Shown here: positions 1-5,238 of the stretch, piece after piece | Numbering within the stretch: the first letter of the stretch is position 1 | How the letters are laid out: each line of letters starts with the position of its first letter | Assembly: GCA_030039095.1 (NCBI GenBank) | Contig: JASHQP010000059.1 | Coordinates: forward strand, 1-5,371 | Source of the DNA: Streptosporangiaceae bacterium | GTDB taxonomy: Bacteria; Actinomycetota; Actinomycetes; Streptosporangiales; Streptosporangiaceae | Reading direction: 5' to 3' | DNA: 5,371 bases | The notes under the pieces: model-generated | The model's database searches: none | What the model was told of the DNA's origin: nothing | What the model saw: only the letters and a program-made list of their open reading frames with translations | Position numbers and translations under genes: made by a program

Positions 1-60
1 GGGAGGCCGGGGCGGGGGAGGCCGGGGCCGGGGAGGCCGGGGCCGGGGAGGTCAGGCCGG
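1..60. repeat. 15-bp tandem repeat overlapping the ltp2 stop
   Basis: Four copies of a 15-base unit lie end to end. Copies 2 (16-30) and 3 (31-45) are identical and read GGGAGGCCGGGGCCG on the plus strand. Copy 1 (1-15) differs at one base. Copy 4 (46-60) is diverged and contains the ltp2 stop codon (52-54). The array reaches the window edge, so its true length is unknown. On the plus strand it contains at least five runs of four or more G separated by loops of 2 to 5 bases (14-48), a strong G-quadruplex motif. The unit is a multiple of three, so loss of the stop would extend Ltp2 with a Pro/Arg-rich repeat rather than shift frame. No function is assigned. Confidence 0.85.
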
Positions 61-1215
61 GCCGAGGACCAGGCCGCTGGTCGGCACGCCGGTGCCGGCC
101 GTGACCAGCACCGGGCCATCGCCGCGGACCTGGTTCACGGAGGTCCCGCGGACCTGGCGCACCGCCTCGGCGATGCCGTTCATGCCGTGGATGTACGCCT
201 CACCGAGCTGGCCTCCGTGCGTGTTGACGGGCAGCCGCCCGCCGAGCTCGATCGCCTGGTCCGCGATGAAGTGCCTGGCCTCCCCGCGGAGGCAGAAGCC
301 GAGCTCCTCGAGCTGCAGCAGCACGTACGGCGTGAAGTGGTCGTAGAGCACGGCGGTCCGGACGTCCTGCGCGCCGATCCCGGCCTGGCGCCAGAGCTGC
401 GTGGCCACCACGCCCATCTCGGGCAGCCCGAGCTCACCCGAGTAGTAGCTGGTCATCACGTACTGATCCGGGCCGGAGCCCTGCGCCGCGGCGCGGATCA
501 CGGCGGGCGGCCGCCGCAGGTCACGGGCCCGCTCCGCGCTGGTCACGACCACGGCGACGGCGCCGTCGCTCTCCTGGCAGCAGTCGAGCAGGCGCAGCGG
601 CTCGACGATCCACCGCGAGGCCTGGTGCTCGGCCAGCGTCACCGGCCGCCGGTAGAACCAGGCGTGCGGGTTGGCGGCGGCGTGCCGCCGGTCGGCGACG
701 GTGACCCGGCCGAAGTCCTCGCTGGTCGCGCCGTAGTCGTGCATGTAACGCCGGGCGATCATGGCGACGGTCGCGGCCGGGACGGCCAGGCCCATCGGGT
801 AGTGCCAGCCGTTGTCGACGCCACCGGACGTCGGCGCCGCCACCGCGGCCCGGGAAACCTGGCCGAACCGGTGGCCGGAGCGCTCGTTCAGCGCCCGGTA
901 GCAGACCACCACGTCGGCGATCCCGGTTGCGACGGCCATCGCCGCGTGCTGCACGATTCCGCAGGCGGCGCCGCCGCCGTAGCCGACCTGGCCGAAGAAC
1001 GTGAGCTCACCGGCTCCGAGCTCACGCGCGAGCGCGATCTCGGCTGTGCTGTCCATCGTGAACGTCGCCATGCCGTCCACGTCGGACGGGCTCAGCCCGG
1101 CGTCGGCCAGCGCCGCCCGCGCCGCCTCGGCGGCCAGCCGCAGCTCGCTGCGCCCCGAGTCCTTCGAGAACTCGGTGGCCCCGATGCCGGCGATCGCCGC
1201 CGCCCCGGACATCAC
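52..1215 (-). CDS. ltp2: Ltp2, steroid side-chain-cleaving aldolase (thiolase superfamily)
   Basis: This 387-residue protein is expected to catalyse the retro-aldol cleavage of 17-hydroxy-3-oxo-4-pregnene-20-carboxyl-CoA to androst-4-ene-3,17-dione and propionyl-CoA, the last step of steroid side-chain removal. It has a thiolase fold but a repurposed active site, and in characterised systems it works as a complex with the DUF35 domain of ChsH2. Visible family marks are the IGATEFSKDSGRSELRLAAE start, YGGGAAC (79-85), ERSGHRFGQV (111-120), LLDCCQESDGA (209-219), YDHFTPYVLLQLEELGF (291-307) and NTHGGQLGEAYIHGMNGIAE (331-350). Tyr341 in the last block is a probable counterpart of an active-site Tyr reported for the Thermomonospora enzyme; I did not map the other. 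Length agrees with the M. tuberculosis protein (about 386). The GTG at 1215 gives a GTGA overlap with the chsH1 stop; ATG at 1212 is an alternative one codon later. There is no good Shine-Dalgarno, only a G-rich stretch, so translational coupling to chsH1 is likely. Confidence 0.95.
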   Translation of the reverse strand: MMSGAAAIAGIGATEFSKDSGRSELRLAAEAARAALADAGLSPSDVDGMATFTMDSTAEIALARELGAGELTFFGQVGYGGGAACGIVQHAAMAVATGIADVVVCYRALNERSGHRFGQVSRAAVAAPTSGGVDNGWHYPMGLAVPAATVAMIARRYMHDYGATSEDFGRVTVADRRHAAANPHAWFYRRPVTLAEHQASRWIVEPLRLLDCCQESDGAVAVVVTSAERARDLRRPPAVIRAAAQGSGPDQYVMTSYYSGELGLPEMGVVATQLWRQAGIGAQDVRTAVLYDHFTPYVLLQLEELGFCLRGEARHFIADQAIELGGRLPVNTHGGQLGEAYIHGMNGIAEAVRQVRGTSVNQVRGDGPVLVTAGTGVPTSGLVLGPA

Positions 1216-1745
1216 CCCGCGTCCCCCGCCCCATCGGCCTCATCTGCCGCAGCCGCCCCATGTTCGGCCCCGGTCGGCCGTCGGCCCGGATCGGTGAATG
1301 TACCGTTCGACGGCCTATTACCCGTCGTTTGGTACATCCACGAGGCGGGTTCTTTATCGCCGGGCGGCAGCACCACGCGAACGGTGGCGGTGACGTGGTC
1401 GCCGAGGCTGCACCGGCCCACGACCGCCACCTCGACCTCGCCGCCGGCGTCGACGGCGGCGACGGCCTGGCCGGAGAACGTGAGCGTGTCCCCGGCGTAG
1501 CACGGCACGCCGAGCCGGATCGCGACCTTGCGCACGAGCGCCTGCGGCCCCGCCCAGTCGGTGACGTAGCGCTGCACCAGGCCGGTGGTCGTGAGGATGT
1601 TGACGAAGATGTCCTTGCTGCCCCGCTCGACGGCGCGGTCCCTGTCGTGGTGCACGTCCTGGAAGTCCCTGGTCGCGATCGCGGAGGCGACCACGAACGT
1701 GGGCGTGACGTCGATCACCAGGTCCGGCAGCACGAGGTCGGTCAC
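1212..1745 (-). CDS. chsH1: ChsH1, catalytic MaoC-like enoyl-CoA hydratase subunit, with an unusual C-terminal tail
   Basis: This is the catalytic subunit of the steroid enoyl-CoA hydratase. With the MaoC domain of ChsH2 it adds water to 3-oxo-4,17-pregnadiene-20-carboxyl-CoA to give the 17-hydroxy product used by Ltp2. Residues 24-33 (ATRDFQDVHH) carry the hydratase motif; by spacing, Asp27 and His32 fit the catalytic pair (Asp29/His34 in the M. tuberculosis protein, from memory). The blocks GSKDIFVNIL (42-51) and GLVQRYVTDWAGP (55-67) are also strongly conserved. The GTG start at 1745 overlaps the chsH2 stop (GTGA), with AGAGGA 6 bases upstream. The protein is 177 residues, while the mycobacterial one is about 129: the normal fold appears to end near residue 130 (VVLPPGD). 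The remaining 47 residues use untypical codons (AAA, CAA, AAT, AGG, ACA) and span an AT-richer patch with a hairpin, so the tail may be read-through of former spacer or the result of a frameshift. Confidence 0.93.
   Translation of the reverse strand: MTDLVLPDLVIDVTPTFVVASAIATRDFQDVHHDRDRAVERGSKDIFVNILTTTGLVQRYVTDWAGPQALVRKVAIRLGVPCYAGDTLTFSGQAVAAVDAGGEVEVAVVGRCSLGDHVTATVRVVLPPGDKEPASWMYQTTGNRPSNGTFTDPGRRPTGAEHGAAAADEADGAGDAG
1299..1336. repeat. Imperfect inverted repeat (hairpin) inside the chsH1 tail
   Basis: TGTACC (1299-1304) pairs with GGTACA (1331-1336), and CGACGG (1308-1313) pairs with CCGTCG (1322-1327). The two stems are separated by a symmetric three-base internal loop (1305-1307 against 1328-1330). 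The apical loop is 8 bases (1314-1321) and, on the minus strand, holds TAATAG, two stop codons one frame away from chsH1. The surrounding 70 bases are clearly AT-richer than the rest of the window. No T-tract follows on the minus strand, so this is not a typical intrinsic terminator. It could be a former intergenic stem-loop, a remnant of a small insertion, or an mRNA structure between chsH1 and ltp2. Confidence 0.7.
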
Positions 1746-2695
1746 CGTGGGTCCTCTCGCCAGGCCGGCAGCGTCAGCGCGTCATCCACCCGGACGAAAG
1801 CGGCCCGTACCGGCAGGCCGATCCGCACCCGCTCCGGGCTGACGTCCAGCAGTTCGCCGACCATGCGGACGCCTTCGGTGAGCTGCACCAGCGCGACCAC
1901 GATCGGCAGAGACTTTCCGGGGACCGGCGGGTGGTGCTGCACCACGTAGCTGTACACCTCGCCGGTGCCCGCGGCCACGACGTACCCGGGGCTGGCCGCG
2001 CCGCAGCCGGGGCACATCGGGCCCGGCGGGTGGCGCAGCGCCCCGCAGCGACCGCACCTCTGGATCCGCAGCTCACCCGCTGCGGTGCCGTCCCAGAAGA
2101 ATGCCGTGTCCCGCGACACGACCGGCCGCAGCACGTCGCTCACCGGTGGCGGCGGGGCCGGCCTGAACTTCAGGATCCGGAACAGCATCGTGGCGACCGG
2201 CTCGCTCCCCGCGTACCAGGTGCTGATCGTGGTGACGAACCAGCCCTCGCCGAGCGACGTCCGCTTCGGCCCGGTGACGCCCTCCAGCCGGGACCGCACC
2301 TCGACCTGCTCACCGTGCCGCAGGTAGCGCGCATACTCCTGCTCGCAGTTCGTCGCGACGACCGATGTGAACCCCTCCTCGTCGAGCACCGCGGACATGA
2401 GGCCGAGCGGATCGTCGTCGCCGGCGCGGGGATGCAGCCCGCGCATCGTCCAGACCTGCGCCATGGCCGGCGGCGCAACCAGGCCGCCGTGCACCGAGGC
2501 CGCGGCCGCGGCGCCGTCGGTGTAGACGGGGTTCGCGTCGCCGATCGCCTCGGCCCAGTTGTGGATCATCGGCAGGTTGACCGGATCCCGCGCCCGCCGG
2601 GGCCGGGACTCCCCCCTCGCCGCGATCCGCGCCGCGGCCTCGGCGATCGCTGCCGACGCGGCGTCCGAACCCGAATTGCCGGCCTGAACGGTCAC
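1742..2695 (-). CDS. chsH2: ChsH2, MaoC-like hydratase subunit fused to a DUF35 zinc-ribbon/OB domain
   Basis: This 317-residue protein has two domains with two jobs. Residues about 35-180 form a MaoC-like hot-dog domain that partners ChsH1. Its motif reads IGDANPVY (51-58), where the family's catalytic His is replaced by Tyr58, so this half should be non-catalytic and serve steroid-CoA binding. A Pro-rich linker (179-184) leads to a DUF35 domain (about 195-317). This domain has a zinc ribbon, CGRC (214-217) and CPGC (228-231), followed by an OB-fold segment (GTGEVYSYVVQHHPPVPG, 243-260). In characterised systems this DUF35 domain binds and activates Ltp2, linking hydration to aldol cleavage. 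The first 35 residues are Ala/Arg-rich and probably disordered. The GTG start at 2695 has AAGGGG 6 bases upstream and lies 10 bases after the chsE2 stop. Length is close to the M. tuberculosis Rv3542c protein (about 311). Confidence 0.95.
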   Translation of the reverse strand: MTVQAGNSGSDAASAAIAEAAARIAARGESRPRRARDPVNLPMIHNWAEAIGDANPVYTDGAAAAASVHGGLVAPPAMAQVWTMRGLHPRAGDDDPLGLMSAVLDEEGFTSVVATNCEQEYARYLRHGEQVEVRSRLEGVTGPKRTSLGEGWFVTTISTWYAGSEPVATMLFRILKFRPAPPPPVSDVLRPVVSRDTAFFWDGTAAGELRIQRCGRCGALRHPPGPMCPGCGAASPGYVVAAGTGEVYSYVVQHHPPVPGKSLPIVVALVQLTEGVRMVGELLDVSPERVRIGLPVRAAFVRVDDALTLPAWREDPR

Positions 2696-2705
2696 GCCCG
2701 CCCCT

Positions 2706-3869
2706 TCACCTGGGTACCCGCGGCAGGCCGAGCCCGGCGGTGGCGATCAGCTCGCGCTGGATCTCGTTGATCCCGCCGCCGAAGGTCAGCACCGTGTTGC
2801 GCTTGGCCTGGACGTCGAGCCACCGGAGCAGGTCGGCCGTGCCGGGGTCGGCCGGGTCGCCGTGCCGCCCGACGACGTCCTCGAGGAGCTGGCCGATGCG
2901 CTGCAGCCGCTCCGAGCCGAACACCTTGGTGGCCGACGCGTCGGCCACGTCGACCGTGGGCGCGACAGCGACCTGCCAGTTCAGCAGCTCGTTGATGCGC
3001 AGGCAGGCGTAGGTCTCGGCCAGGGCGCGGCGCACGTCCGGCATGCCGAGCAGCGGCCGGCCGTCCGGGCCGGTACGGTCCTGCGCCCAGGCGCGCACCC
3101 GGTCGTACAGCACGGCGATCCGGCCCGCCGGGCCGAGCGCCACCCGCTCGTGGTTGAGCTGCGTGGTCACCAGCCGCCATCCCGCGTTCTCCTCGCCGAC
3201 CCGCATGGTCACGGGCACCCGCACGTCGCAGTAGTAGGTCGCGTCGACGTGATGGGCTCCGTCGTGGGTGATGATCGGTGTCCACGAGAAGCCGGGGTCG
3301 GTGGTGTCGACGATGAGGATGGAGATCCCCCGGTGCCGCGGCGCGTCGGGGTCGGTCCGGCAGGCCAGCCAGACGTAGTCGGCGTCGTGCGCCCCGGTGG
3401 TGAAGATCTTCTGCCCGTTGACCACGTAGAACTCACCGTCGCGTACCGCGCGGGTGCGCAGCGCGGCCAGGTCGGTGCCTGCCTCGGGCTCGGTGTACCC
3501 GATCGCGAAGTGCACCTCGCCCGCCAGGATCCTGGGCAGGAAGAGGTCCTTCTGCTCGGCGGTCCCGTGGGCCTGCAGCGTCGGGCCGACGGTCTGCAAG
3601 GTGACCAGCGGCAGCTGCACATCGGCGCGGGCCGCCTCGCTGACGAAGATCTGCTGCTCCACCTGGCCGAGCCCGCGGCCACCGAACTCGGCGGGCCAGC
3701 CGATCCCCAGCCACCCGTCGCGGCCCATTCGGCGCACGATCTCACGGTAGACGGGGCCGTGCCGCTCGGTGAGCATCGCCGCGCGCTCGTCGGGCGACAT
3801 CAGCCCGCCGAAGTAGGTCCGCAGCTCGTCGCGCAGCGCGAGCTGGTCCTGGGTGAGGTCAAGAAACAT
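2706..3869 (-). CDS. chsE2: ChsE2 (FadE29), catalytic acyl-CoA dehydrogenase subunit
   Basis: This 387-residue flavoprotein subunit, with ChsE1, forms the alpha2beta2 dehydrogenase that introduces the 17(20) double bond into 3-oxo-pregn-4-ene-20-carboxyl-CoA. The acyl-CoA dehydrogenase signature YTEPEAGTD is at 125-133 and NGQKIFTTGA at 151-160. Glu241 in the helix LNHERVALG (238-246) fits the catalytic base at the isovaleryl-CoA-dehydrogenase position; the medium-chain position is Gly (TFGGGINEIQRE, 362-373). The usual RxQFG flavin-contact motif is not present in this chain and is supplied by ChsE1. The ATG at 3869 gives MFLDLTQDQL and exactly the 387 residues I recall for M. tuberculosis FadE29. 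The frame is open further upstream to 4109, but that part is only a shadow of chsE1. GAGG lies 6 bases before the ATG. The gene overlaps the chsE1 stop by 11 bases, which suggests translational coupling of the two subunits. Confidence 0.96.
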   Translation of the reverse strand: MFLDLTQDQLALRDELRTYFGGLMSPDERAAMLTERHGPVYREIVRRMGRDGWLGIGWPAEFGGRGLGQVEQQIFVSEAARADVQLPLVTLQTVGPTLQAHGTAEQKDLFLPRILAGEVHFAIGYTEPEAGTDLAALRTRAVRDGEFYVVNGQKIFTTGAHDADYVWLACRTDPDAPRHRGISILIVDTTDPGFSWTPIITHDGAHHVDATYYCDVRVPVTMRVGEENAGWRLVTTQLNHERVALGPAGRIAVLYDRVRAWAQDRTGPDGRPLLGMPDVRRALAETYACLRINELLNWQVAVAPTVDVADASATKVFGSERLQRIGQLLEDVVGRHGDPADPGTADLLRWLDVQAKRNTVLTFGGGINEIQRELIATAGLGLPRVPR

Positions 3870-5043
3870 CGCGGGCCTCGGTGTCAGACCTGTCCGCCTG
3901 GTCACACGCCCGGGCGCCGAGCCGGTCCAGCCGGTAGCCGGCGCCGCCCACGAACCTGGCCAGGTCCTTGACCAGCGAGGAGTAGCGGTGCAGCGGGTAG
4001 CTGACGTCCATGCCGATCCCGCCGTGCAGGTGGTGGCAGGTCTGCAGCGCCGAGGGTGCGCGGTCGGCGAGCCAGTACGCCGCCACGTCGAGGTCGGCGG
4101 CCGCGCCACGGCCGGTGTCCAGCCGCCAGCAGGCCGAGAGCGTCGCCAGGTGCAGGGTGCGCGAGGCGATGTAGACGTCGGCGATCTTCTCGGCTGCGGC
4201 CTGGAACGTGGCCAGCGGCCGGCCGAACTGCTCCCTCGCCGCGAGGTGCGACGACGTCAGCGACAGCGCGCCAGCGAGCGCCCCGTCGGCCAGGCAGCAC
4301 GCCCCGGCGGTCGCAAGCTGATAGAGATCGGTCACGGCGCGCCCACCCCCCGCCCACCTCCCCGTGCCCTCTTCGCCGTCGCCCTTCACTCCCGCCCCGA
4401 GCACGTGGCTGACCGGCGCCGCGTCCAGCCTCAGCGAGTACTCGGGCTGGCCGGCGGAGCTGGGTGCGCGCCGCCAGGACAGCCCGCTCGCCGACCCGGC
4501 GACGGCCATGACCGCGGTGCCGGTGCCCCCGGCGGTGATCCTGGCCGGCACCAGGATCCAGTCGGCGGCCGGGCCGCACGGCACGCCGATCTTGACGCCG
4601 GAGACCGTGCCGGGCGCGTCGGCCAGACTGGCCGTGGTGGCCGGGACCGCGGGCATCACCCGCGACGGCTCGCGCACCGCGGCGGTGAGCAGGGTGTCGC
4701 CGGATGCCACGCCGTCCAGCAGGGCCCGCTGCAGGTCGCGGTCGCCCCACCGCGCGACGGGCAGCACGCCGAGAGCCAGCGTGGCCAGGGCGGGTACGGC
4801 GGCGGCGCGTCTGCCGATCTCGGTCAGCGCCGTGGCCACGGCCATCACGCCGAGTTCGTCCCCGCCGAGGAAGGCCGGCAGGGCGAGCGAGAGCACCCCG
4901 GCGCGGCCGAGCTCCTTCCACAGCGCCGGGTCATCGGCCCCAGGCTCGCCGGGCACCGGCCGGGCACGGTCCAGCGCCTCGGCGGCGGCGCTGGCGACCG
5001 CTTGCTCGGTCTCGCCGAGGGTGAAGTCCATGCCGATCGGCAC
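3859..5043 (-). CDS. chsE1: ChsE1 (FadE28), partner acyl-CoA dehydrogenase subunit
   Basis: First gene of the operon and partner of ChsE2 in the heterotetrameric steroid-CoA dehydrogenase. Counted from MDFTLGETEQ (ATG at 5031) it is 390 residues. The C-terminal acyl-CoA dehydrogenase domain is clear: REQFGRPLATFQAAAEKIAD (266-285) and HLHGGIGMDVSYPLHRY (334-350) are the flavin- and nucleotide-contacting motifs. In contrast, the middle signature TEPxAGSD is degenerate (REPSRVMPAV, 120-129) and no catalytic Glu is seen in the helix LATAGACCLADG (239-250), so this chain should be non-catalytic. A Gly-rich hydrophilic stretch at 214-231 lies between the middle and C-terminal domains; the M. tuberculosis protein is shorter (about 339). 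Start choice: AGGAGG (5053 down to 5048) stands 4 bases before GTG 5043, while ATG 5031 fits family N-termini but is 16 bases away. A TTG at 5070 would also be in frame but is unlikely. Confidence 0.93.
   Translation of the reverse strand: MPIGMDFTLGETEQAVASAAAEALDRARPVPGEPGADDPALWKELGRAGVLSLALPAFLGGDELGVMAVATALTEIGRRAAAVPALATLALGVLPVARWGDRDLQRALLDGVASGDTLLTAAVREPSRVMPAVPATTASLADAPGTVSGVKIGVPCGPAADWILVPARITAGGTGTAVMAVAGSASGLSWRRAPSSAGQPEYSLRLDAAPVSHVLGAGVKGDGEEGTGRWAGGGRAVTDLYQLATAGACCLADGALAGALSLTSSHLAAREQFGRPLATFQAAAEKIADVYIASRTLHLATLSACWRLDTGRGAAADLDVAAYWLADRAPSALQTCHHLHGGIGMDVSYPLHRYSSLVKDLARFVGGAGYRLDRLGARACDQADRSDTEARDVS
4342..4363 (-). other. G-quadruplex-prone tract inside chsE1
   Basis: Read on the minus (coding, mRNA-like) strand this has G runs of 4, 3, 6 and 3, separated by AGGT, C and T. 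That fits the standard four-run G4 pattern with short loops. It encodes part of the Gly-rich insertion of ChsE1 (around residues 223-230). Whether it folds in DNA or mRNA is inference. Confidence 0.5.
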
Positions 5044-5047
5044 CGGT

Positions 5048-5053
5048 CCTCCT
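5048..5053 (-). promoter_or_regulatory. Shine-Dalgarno of chsE1
   Basis: A perfect AGGAGG on the minus strand. It is 4 bases from GTG 5043 and 16 from ATG 5031, so it argues for the GTG start even though family homology begins at the ATG. It is the strongest ribosome binding site in the window and precedes the first gene of the operon. Confidence 0.75.
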
Positions 5054-5073
5054 GGGGCGGCGGCTCGCAAAAT

Positions 5074-5087
5074 TAGAACACGTTTTA
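5074..5087. promoter_or_regulatory. KstR operator
   Basis: TAGAACACGTTTTA matches the published KstR consensus TnnAACnnGTTnnA at every fixed position. It lies about 30 bases upstream of the chsE1 start, where bound repressor would block RNA polymerase, and next to a kstR-like gene. By analogy with mycobacteria the repressor is released by a CoA-thioester of an early cholesterol catabolite. The match is seen directly; binding is inferred. Confidence 0.88.
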
Positions 5088-5189
5088 CCTGCCGCCGGCC
5101 AGCGCAGCACGCCTGGCCAGGGCCGCCGCATTGGTACGCTGGTTGGTGGCGCGGACCGCGGCACCGCCCTGGCCCGCGCGAATCGCCTG

Positions 5190-5213
5190 CCGGAGACCAG
5201 GGAGCAGCTCCGG
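5190..5213 (+). other. Hairpin in the kstR leader
   Basis: CCGGAG (5190-5195) can pair with CTCCGG (5208-5213) across a 12-base loop, and TTTGTTT follows. A competing small hairpin, GGAG (5201-5204) with CTCC (5208-5211), uses the same right arm. The structure ends 14 bases before the kstR Shine-Dalgarno. It looks a little like a weak terminator or attenuator, but a 6-bp stem may well be chance in such GC-rich DNA. Confidence 0.3.
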
Positions 5214-5227
5214 TTTGTTTAGAGCGC

Positions 5228-5233
5228 GAGGAA
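5228..5233 (+). promoter_or_regulatory. Shine-Dalgarno of kstR
   Basis: GAGGAA lies 5 bases before ATG 5239. This supports that ATG over the in-frame GTG at 5275, which has only a weak GCGG upstream. Confidence 0.7.
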
Positions 5234-5238
5234 CCCTG

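Larger units (their letters stand above)
5044..5238. promoter_or_regulatory. Divergent control region between chsE1 and kstR
   Basis: This stretch separates the minus-strand operon from the plus-strand regulator and must hold both promoters. The AT-rich part (5068-5087) near chsE1 contains the KstR operator. On the minus strand it offers -10-like hexamers (TAAAAC or TCTAAT) that the operator would cover, but no convincing -35 is visible. On the kstR side there is a hairpin (5190-5213), then TTTGTTTAG, which is the only AT-rich patch there and a weak -10 candidate. I see no RNA gene or further coding sequence. Confidence 0.6.

Noticed and set aside
1..60. CRISPR-like array.
   Set aside because: Units are 15 bp and directly adjacent, with no spacers; this is a simple tandem repeat.
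1299..1336. Intrinsic terminator between chsH1 and ltp2.
   Set aside because: The stem has a 3-base internal loop, no T-tract follows on the minus strand, and the present chsH1 frame runs through it.
1299..1336. Programmed -1 frameshift signal in chsH1.
   Set aside because: No convincing slippery heptamer is found upstream, and the -1 stop codons lie in the hairpin loop itself rather than the structure lying downstream of the slip site.
187..1500. Long open frame on the plus strand, antisense to ltp2 and chsH1 (437 codons).
   Set aside because: Its product is a low-complexity Arg/Gly/His/Pro-rich sequence with no recognisable domain. It is the mirror of GC-biased third codon positions in the real minus-strand genes.
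3870..4109. In-frame upstream extension of chsE2 starting at 4109.
   Set aside because: The extra 80 residues lie wholly inside chsE1, look like out-of-frame translation, and the ATG at 3869 gives the family's usual start and length.
2862..5076. Two long plus-strand open frames antisense to chsE2 and chsE1.
   Set aside because: Same artefact of GC-rich coding DNA; the minus-strand products have clear acyl-CoA dehydrogenase motifs, while these have none.
5110..5121. Short palindrome CCTGGCCAGG in the intergenic region as another operator.
   Set aside because: It is GC-rich, lacks the AAC/GTT core of KstR sites, and palindromes of this kind are frequent by chance here.
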